Shown here in pieces: positions 8,442 through 13,392 of a DNA stretch of 13,392 nt. The notes under the pieces are model-generated. The model saw only the letters and a list, made by a program, of their open reading frames with translations, ran no database searches and was not told the origin of the DNA. Positions within the stretch are counted from its first letter, which is position 1. Every line of letters starts with the position of its first letter. The stretch comes from Russula earlei (Eukaryota; Basidiomycota; Agaricomycetes; Russulales; Russulaceae), in assembly GCA_025769875.1 (NCBI GenBank), contig JAGFNK010001190.1, positions 1 to 13,392 of the forward strand, in the 5' to 3' direction. Made by a program: the position numbers and the translations under genes.

Positions 8442-8455
8442 TCAAGGACACACAG

Positions 8456-8684
8456 AGGAAAACTAGAAGAGACTGGGTATGTTGCGCTGCAAGTACTAGT
8501 TGACGTCAATCACAGTGAGTCAGAGTGTCAACCATCACTTATCATGCCACACTGATGTAAGAAATAGCAATGGATGTCATGGTGGTTCGTGATGATTGTG
8601 GACGGAGGTTGTCAACAAAACTTACTGTGTCGAATAGCTAGAAACATTCGGACCTATTATCAGGATTCAAAAAGTAGGTACTCT
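8456..8684 (+). pseudogene. Aldehyde dehydrogenase gene, right part (truncated)
   Basis: Continuation of the ALDH gene from 4007-4908 after the transposon-filled intron. Exons: 8456-8514 (GKLEETGYVALQVLVDVNH), 8568-8584 (TMDVMV) and 8638 to about 8684 (LETFGPIIRIQKVG). The two introns (8515-8567 and 8585-8637) are each 53 bp, with GTGAGT and GTTCGT donors. Phases fit exactly with the left part, giving about 250 codons in total without a stop. ETFGP is the conserved ALDH motif whose Glu and Phe contact the cofactor nicotinamide ribose. The usual Lys-Glu pair before it reads Val-Leu, either a change or a slightly different splice site. The gene is cut at about 8684, where minus-strand copia RT begins, so the C-terminal part is missing. 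Confidence 0.85.
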
Positions 8685-10460
8685 TGATGGAAGTGGGGTG
8701 CGGACCAGATTGGAATCTGCCATCCTGAAGCGATTAACAATCTCCGAGATGTACCTAGATTGGTCAATGTCTAACACTTTAGCTGAGTGATCACACGTCA
8801 TGTGGATCCCAAGATAGGACTTGATCTTGCCTAGATCAGTCATCTCATAGCATGTAGACAGTGATTGTTTGATGCCAGTGATCTGTGCACGCAAGTCGCT
8901 TAAGATTGTGATATCATCGACATAGAGGATGATAATGATAGTGGATCCCCCTGCATCTTGGCGATGATAGATGCCGGCATCAGAATGCATGCGCGTGAAG
9001 CTGAGCTCAATGAGAACCCCATGAAACTGCAGGTTCCATGTGCGCGAAGCTTGTTTGAGACTGTAGATCACCTTCTTCAGGCGGCAAACTTGGTGTGATG
9101 TCTCCGGAACAGTGAATCCTTGTGGTTGCTCCATGTAAATCTCTTTGTCCAGTAGCCCATTCAGGAACGCCGACTTGACATCCATCTGGTGGATCTCCCA
9201 ATCCTCTAGTGTGGCCAATGCTAACAAGAGTTGCAAAGACTCAAATCTCACTACTGGAGAGAAGGTGTCACTGTAATCAAGTCCTTCAATTTGTGTAAAC
9301 CCCTTGGCTACAACGCATGGGCAAAATCGGCCATCCAATTTGCATGCAAATACCCATCTTGATTTCATGGCCTTACAGCCCGGCAGTAGATCGACTAGCT
9401 CCCAGGTACGATTTTTGGCAAGTGCTTCTATCTCATACTGACAAGCGGCTTTCCAATCATCAGCTGAGTCCAATTCCATCACTTCCCAATAAGATACAGG
9501 GTTTAGCGCCTCAGCAGTCACTAACAGGGCCATATGCAATACATGCCCTCTCCAAGCCGGACGTTCCACATTGTCCTCACCAAAATATCTTGGGTTTGGA
9601 CGCAGGTTAGCCCTAAGTCTACAAGGTGAGGGTGGATGCGTCATGAAGGTGGGTCACAGAAGTGCTGGAGGGGTCAGGATAGGAATGCGGGTTGGGGGAG
9701 TATGGTACACTGAAACATTCTGAGGTGTCACCACAAGATTTGCAGACGTCTCTGGAGGCACGTGGCCATCCGGTTGGTTTGGGACAGGTTCCGGGAGGGA
9801 AAATGTAATAGGTCCGGCAGGGACCAGGGGTGGTATGGGCAAGGCAGATGGTCCACCACTTGCCTTTGCTGGGAAGAACACTTTGTCAAATGTTACATCA
9901 CGCAAAAGTACTATTTTCTGGGTGGCTGGATTCCATAGGTAGTAGCCTTTAGATCCTGATTCATAGCCGACGAATGTCATTTCGATCACCTTGGGATCGA
10001 GCTTCTTCCACTTAGTGTCAGGGACATGTACATATGCCCTGCATCCAAAAACTCAGAAGTAAGAGTCATCCAGGATGTGTTCAGAGTCCCACAATTCATG
10101 AGGGGTACGCCAACCGAGAATGTGAGTCGGCATGCAATTGTGAATGTGAACTGCAGCATCAGTAGCCAGTTCCCAAAATCTGAGAGTAAGACCAGCGCTG
10201 TGTATCATGGTGCGCATCTTGTCTTCCAGGGTCCGGTTCCATTGCTCCACTAATCTGTTCTGTTGTGGGGAACCCAGCATCGTTAATTTGTGCTCAATCC
10301 CCTTCTGCATTAGTACCAATCTAAGGGCACCCAACATGTATTCTCCACCATGATCCGAGTGCAAAGCCTTAACTGTCTTGCTTGTTTGATTTTCAGCCCA
10401 AGCCATATATTTCTTGAAGGCGTCTGCACACTGATCTTTTGTTTTGAGAAAGTACACTAC
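8685..10460 (-). pseudogene. Copia integrase-reverse transcriptase, truncated at both ends
   Basis: One copia pol frame runs from 10457 down to 8667 on the minus strand, broken only by TGA at 10055-10053 and TGA at 9656-9654, both in frame. The order is: integrase core (ALHSDHGGEYML with the second catalytic Asp; SPQQNRLVEQWNRTL with the catalytic Glu), integrase C-terminus (VFGCRAYVHVP, FVGYESGSKGYYLWNP), a Pro-rich linker, then RT (KGFTQIEGLDYSDTFSP, MDVKSAFLNG). The active box YVDD is intact at 8913-8924. RT stops at about 8685, before its C-terminal part, RNase H and any LTR, and abuts an ALDH exon. At 10460 the integrase is cut just after the first-Asp region. The RT is about 95% identical to 1944-2790 in inverted orientation. 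The last 17 or so codons of the open frame run into ALDH sequence. Confidence 0.9.
10330..10460 (-). repeat. 131-bp direct repeat at the edge of the inserted block
   Basis: This integrase segment (coding for YFLKTKDQCADAFKKY through the GEYML region) is repeated in the same orientation at 1194-1324, with about six differences. Both copies are terminal: one starts the block at 1194, the other ends it at 10460. Confidence 0.8.
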
Positions 10461-11461
10461 AGCTTGCGAAAAATGGTCCCTGGGATCTTGCCGATCTTAT
10501 CAGAATGGGTGTGCAGCACGCAAATCTTGGAGATTTCACACATGTTCAGCATTGGCCGCACTAGCATATGGATTGGGAGATCCAAGGATGTCTTGTCAAC
10601 ATTTGTCATTGGCTCACTGGGTGAAGAATTATTTGGAGCAATCGCAAGGTTTCATCACACCAAAAACACTTTTTGGTCTTACACAGGCCTCTTGTACATG
10701 GGACCTATGTTCTCATGGAGTCCTTAGTGACTCGCATTCAACTTATCTCCGCTGCACACACACGCATTCTCATGCGGACATATGTCATCACCAAGATGCA
10801 GGGGGATCCACTATCATTTTTCCACTATCATTTTGCTCCACTATCATTTTGCTTCACATCCTCTCTGCCAATGACATCATTATCTTAGGTGACCCTCACG
10901 GTCTCAACACTCACATCTACAGGCACAATATCTATCTTTGTCTACACGCTATGAGTTGACAGATCTAGGCGAGATCGCATCATACCTCGGGATCTGCATT
11001 ACACGCGATTGCTCAGCTAACACAGACATTGATCAATCAAGGCACATCTCGGATTTCTTCGGGATGGTGGATTCCACTCTGCTTCTGTAATCTCAGAGGT
11101 CTTACCTTGGGATGGCAGACTTCCGTTCTGCTTCCATATTCCGCTCCATTCCGATGTGGAAATCCATTTGATCAAGCACTCCAGAGAAGGAAGCAACACC
11201 TATGGCAACTAGGCAATATATGAATGTTTTAACAGCAGCCTCCCCTATGTGCAGATCTGAACACTCTATAGATAGTCTCTCAACTCTGCGTCCACATGCA
11301 TTCACCTTTCCTTTTGGAGTCTCTCGACTCACAGACTTATCAACTCACCCACTGGCTGATGGTCTACCAAGATGCACGCACGCCACGCACGAATGCACTC
11401 CTTTGTCACTGGGTTAGGTCTCATCTGATCCAATCTACTGATGGTCTAGATCACAGGGGGA
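10461..11461 (+). pseudogene. Strongly decayed copia RT relic
   Basis: Plus-strand copia RT remnant with deletions, insertions and shifted frames. The start resembles the RT N-terminal region of the copy at 1900-3505 (GCTTGCGAAAAATGG versus GCTTGCCAAAAATGG). Later matches are GGATTGGGAGATCCA, GGGGGATCCACTATCAT, a region equivalent to YVDD now reading ANDIIIL, GATCTAGGCGAGATC, and the polypurine end CACAGGGGGA. RNase H is nearly all deleted; only an ADGL-like trace near 11350 remains. A tandem expansion lies just before the catalytic box (10807-10856). It leads directly into the LTR at 11462. It is far more decayed than the copy at 1900-3505, although their LTRs are similar. Confidence 0.8.
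10807..10856 (+). repeat. Triplicated TCCACTATCATTTT unit in RT relic
   Basis: Three near-identical units (TCCACTATCATTTT with TGC spacers) replace the single copy found in intact RT copies just upstream of the YVDD codons. This is a local slippage expansion in a dead gene. Confidence 0.85.
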
Positions 11462-11843
11462 TGTTGAGATAAAGCATAGCCAAAGCATTGATGCATTGGC
11501 CCAAACTGTCTGGGCAGCCCACAGGCCCAGACCACATAAGTGTTTCAGCTCAGTTGCTGAAACGTGTATGATAGCAAAATTGATAGTGTGATCTAAGACA
11601 ATTGGTAGCTAGCACATAGCGATCGTGAAAACAATTTGATAGTTACTACAGATGAAATAATTGGGGACGCTCTCAGATACTTAAGAGCATCATACATACA
11701 GTAGATACTTCAGTTTCTTCTCACAGAAACTGAAGTAAGTACTTACTATCTCACGATCTTATCAGTAGCTGATTACGCATTGTAGTATCATTTTTATTAG
11801 ATCTATTACGATCTAATCTACCTTATCACTGCACGATTCAACA
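11462..11843 (+). repeat. Copia LTR, second copy (382 bp)
   Basis: It starts TGTTGAGATAAAG and ends GATTCAACA, matching the LTR at 3539-3976 but without the 55-bp insertion. The base after it begins CCTCATTGGTTCACTAAG. The solo LTR at 7301-8128 has the uninterrupted equivalent (CCTCATAGGCTCACTAAG on its strand), so the copia element inserted into an LTR of that other family. This fixes the 3' boundary of the copia LTR precisely. Confidence 0.9.
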
Positions 11844-12355
11844 CCTCATTGGTTCACTAAGTGCTCCACAGTGACATCATAAGGATGTCATTGCTCCACA
11901 ATGATCAGTAATATGCTCAGTAAGCCTGAAACTTGACACAAGCAAGTTTATGCCTCTGTAGTCCTATTGGATGGTACCAAAGAGTCTAGAATAGTTCCAG
12001 TTCTTTGTAATCGGCCCTGTACACTGTATATAAGCCCCAATGAAGCATGGCAGTCGTCAGACTGTCCATTTGTGATACTCTCATCTTCCTGGGTACTCCC
12101 CTGCGACCACTCAGTTTAAAGACTCCCCTCGCTCCCAAGGTACTCTTCAACAACTGCCTTGTTTAAAGCCCTCTCGCTGCACTGGCCTCCAGTCTTCGCC
12201 TCTGCCTCCAGTTACACATACCAGTCCCCCATCTGGTACATTCTAGTCATTTGGCTTGTCCTCTTGTTCAACGCCGCCTACGCCGCGTACCATCTGTTCC
12301 GACCCTTGCCCACCTGCTCCTGAGTCCACATGGATCAGCAGTACGTGTCTTGACA
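11844..12355 (+). repeat. 3' part of a long LTR (same family as solo LTR)
   Basis: Inverted homologue of 7301-7810: shared CCACAGTGACATCAT, GGATGGTACCAAAGAGTCTA, the TATATAAGCCCC promoter core and the end CGTGTCTTGACA. The 5' part is absent because a copia element inserted at the CCTCA site, so the rest should lie beyond that element. The LTR ends at 12355. Whether what follows is the internal region of the same element or host DNA is not settled. Confidence 0.82.
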
Positions 12356-12433
12356 TCTGGACAGTCTCTTACCATCCTTGTATTGACCAGCCAACGCTCA
12401 AGTGTCCACTCCTAACTCCCCCACTTTGGTTAA

Positions 12434-13327
12434 CACCTCCTTGCGCCTCCCTTCTCCTCTGCAACCTACCCATGCACTGCCCTTTGCATCCTCACTGAAG
12501 ACATTGACCCAGTCGACACATCCTCGCCCCTTAGCATCCTATACTCCCCAACAGCCCCACCATCGTCTCCCAGCATTCCCCAGCCTATCCCAGGCGACTT
12601 TGTCCCCATTGGCACTCCCCCTCCAGCACAGAACGAGCAGCAGCAAGCGGACCGCCCTCCCTTGCCTGAAGGCTTCCTTGATCGTCCCCCTTGCACAGCA
12701 TTTTGGTTTCACCCACACCAGTACTTCATCCTCCCTACCACCAATCGTCACCAGGAGCAGTGGCGTCCCCTCCACGACTTGAATCATCAAGACTACCTTG
12801 GACGCATCCCTACCTCAGACCAGTTAGCTTGTCGCGCATTCACAGACACCTTCACCACCGCCTTTCGTGCACGCATCATCCACACTTTTGCGGTCAAACC
12901 CTCCAACGCTGCCTTTGCCACTGAGTACAACCTAACCCCCTTCGGCATCTGTTCCAACGTCAGGATATATGCCCTGGACGCTGACTTCCCCCTCAGACGT
13001 ATCGCTTACATTTTTAATATGTCGTTGTTTAGGAAGCTCCTTACCTTACCTGCCATTTACCGTCCTGCTTACGAAGGGTCCTTTTGCCTATCCATTGTAC
13101 AAACGATTTCCTGGACGGACGCCTAGCTTTTGCGTATGGTTACTTACACTTTGAAGAGAACAGTAACCGTGTCTCCTTGCATCACTACTCGACTGATACC
13201 GTCGACACCATCCGTTTCAAACCCGCAGTTACTTTGCTTTTGTTTTACGCCTCATATTCCTCCTAACCCTCTCGAAATAATTGAGAGGTACCGTCTCGAA
13301 ACCATAGATCTTGCGCACGGTTCTTAA
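12434..13327 (+). pseudogene. Unrecognised frameshifted reading frame downstream of LTR
   Basis: I do not recognise this protein. One frame is open from 12434 to 13126: a Pro/Ser/Thr-rich start (SPTAPPSSPSIPQPIPGDF), then a more globular part (LPEGFLDRPPCTAFWFHPHQ, DQLACRAFTDTFTTAFRARI, NVRIYALDADFPLRRIAYIF). It has no ATG near its 5' end. After about 13080 protein-like sequence continues in other frames (GPFAYPLYKR, then FLDGRLAFAYGYLHFEENSN, then TPHIPPNPLEIIERYRLETI up to the TAA at 13325-13327). That implies three single-base shifts in the same direction. It follows an LTR with a TATA box and ends before two AATAAA signals, so it may be the gag-like internal region of the LTR element. It could also be a host gene remnant. 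No zinc knuckle, protease or RT motif is seen. Confidence 0.45.
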
Positions 13328-13338
13328 AAGTAAGAACC
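13319..13338 (+). terminator. 3' hairpin containing the last stop codon
   Basis: GGTTCTTA (13319-13326) and TAAGAACC (13331-13338) form a perfect 8-bp stem with loop AAAG. The TAA of the final reading frame spans 13325-13327. Poly(A)-type signals follow within 17 bp. Confidence 0.5.
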
Positions 13339-13354
13339 ATCCTTGTAATGCTTC

Positions 13355-13371
13355 AATAAAGATCAAATAAA
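13355..13371 (+). terminator. Two AATAAA polyadenylation signals
   Basis: AATAAA occurs at 13355-13360 and again at 13366-13371, each followed by GATC, then a T-rich tail. The position about 30 bp after the last stop supports a real transcript end. Confidence 0.6.
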
Positions 13372-13392
13372 GATCCTTTTCTTGCTTTACCT

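Larger units (their letters stand above)
4909..8455 (+). other. ALDH intron expanded to 3.5 kb by a transposon
   Basis: The donor GTATAT at 4909, after codon bases AT of the ALDH frame, pairs with the acceptor CACACAG ending at 8455. The next base completes the codon and the frame continues GKLEETGYV. Removing the inserted element leaves an intron of 44 bp (if the target duplication is TCAA) or 52 bp (if it is TA). Both are close to the 53-bp size of the other introns of this gene. Confidence 0.8.

Noticed and set aside
8442..8684. Spacer of unknown sequence between the transposon and copia
   Set aside because: Once 53-bp introns are allowed it reads as three consecutive ALDH exons.
13268..13288. 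CCTCTC/GAGAGG inverted repeat as a regulatory hairpin
   Set aside because: Only a 6-bp stem with a 9-nt loop inside a protein-like frame; likely chance.

Overview
The window looks like a transposon-rich, gene-poor stretch of a fungal nuclear genome, most likely a basidiomycete (Agaricomycete-like). The reasons are a host aldehyde dehydrogenase gene cut by many short GT-AG introns of about 53 bp, Ty1/copia-type retrotransposons with degenerate pol frames, and long C-rich low-complexity DNA. Nothing bacterial was seen: no operons, no Shine-Dalgarno spacing. No tRNA, rRNA or CRISPR was recognised. The organism call is inference; the gene and repeat structures are read from the sequence.

Layout, left to right. 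1-1193 (+) is a decayed copia gag-protease-pre-integrase relic. 1194-1885 (-) is a better preserved copia protease-integrase piece. About 1900-3505 (+) is copia reverse transcriptase-RNase H, followed by a polypurine tract and an LTR (3539-3976). 3977-4942 and 8446-8684 (+) are two halves of one aldehyde dehydrogenase gene. They are separated by a nested transposon (about 4943-8441) sitting inside one ALDH intron. That transposon has inverted repeats of about 411 bp, a C-rich minisatellite-like core (5354-7062), and an 828-bp solo LTR (7301-8128, minus strand) inserted into its right inverted repeat with a 5-bp target duplication (CACTA). 8685-10460 (-) is a second copia integrase-RT copy that truncates ALDH. 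10461-11461 (+) is a strongly decayed copia RT relic joined to a second copia LTR (11462-11843). 11844-12355 (+) is the 3' part of another LTR of the same family as the solo LTR. It is followed by an unrecognised, frameshifted reading frame (12434-13327) and two AATAAA signals.

Order of events that can be inferred: ALDH was invaded in an intron by the inverted-repeat element. A longer-LTR element then inserted into that element's right arm and was reduced to a solo LTR. Copia elements flank ALDH on both sides in opposite orientations, giving a large mirror-like arrangement. A 131-bp copia integrase segment occurs as a direct repeat at both ends of the block 1194-10460. This block appears to interrupt one older plus-strand copia relic (1-1193 and 10461-11843).

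No intact protein-coding gene is demonstrable. The ALDH exons present keep an open, phase-consistent frame of about 250 codons, but both ends of the gene are missing here. The copia frames are broken by single stop codons that look like C-to-T changes.
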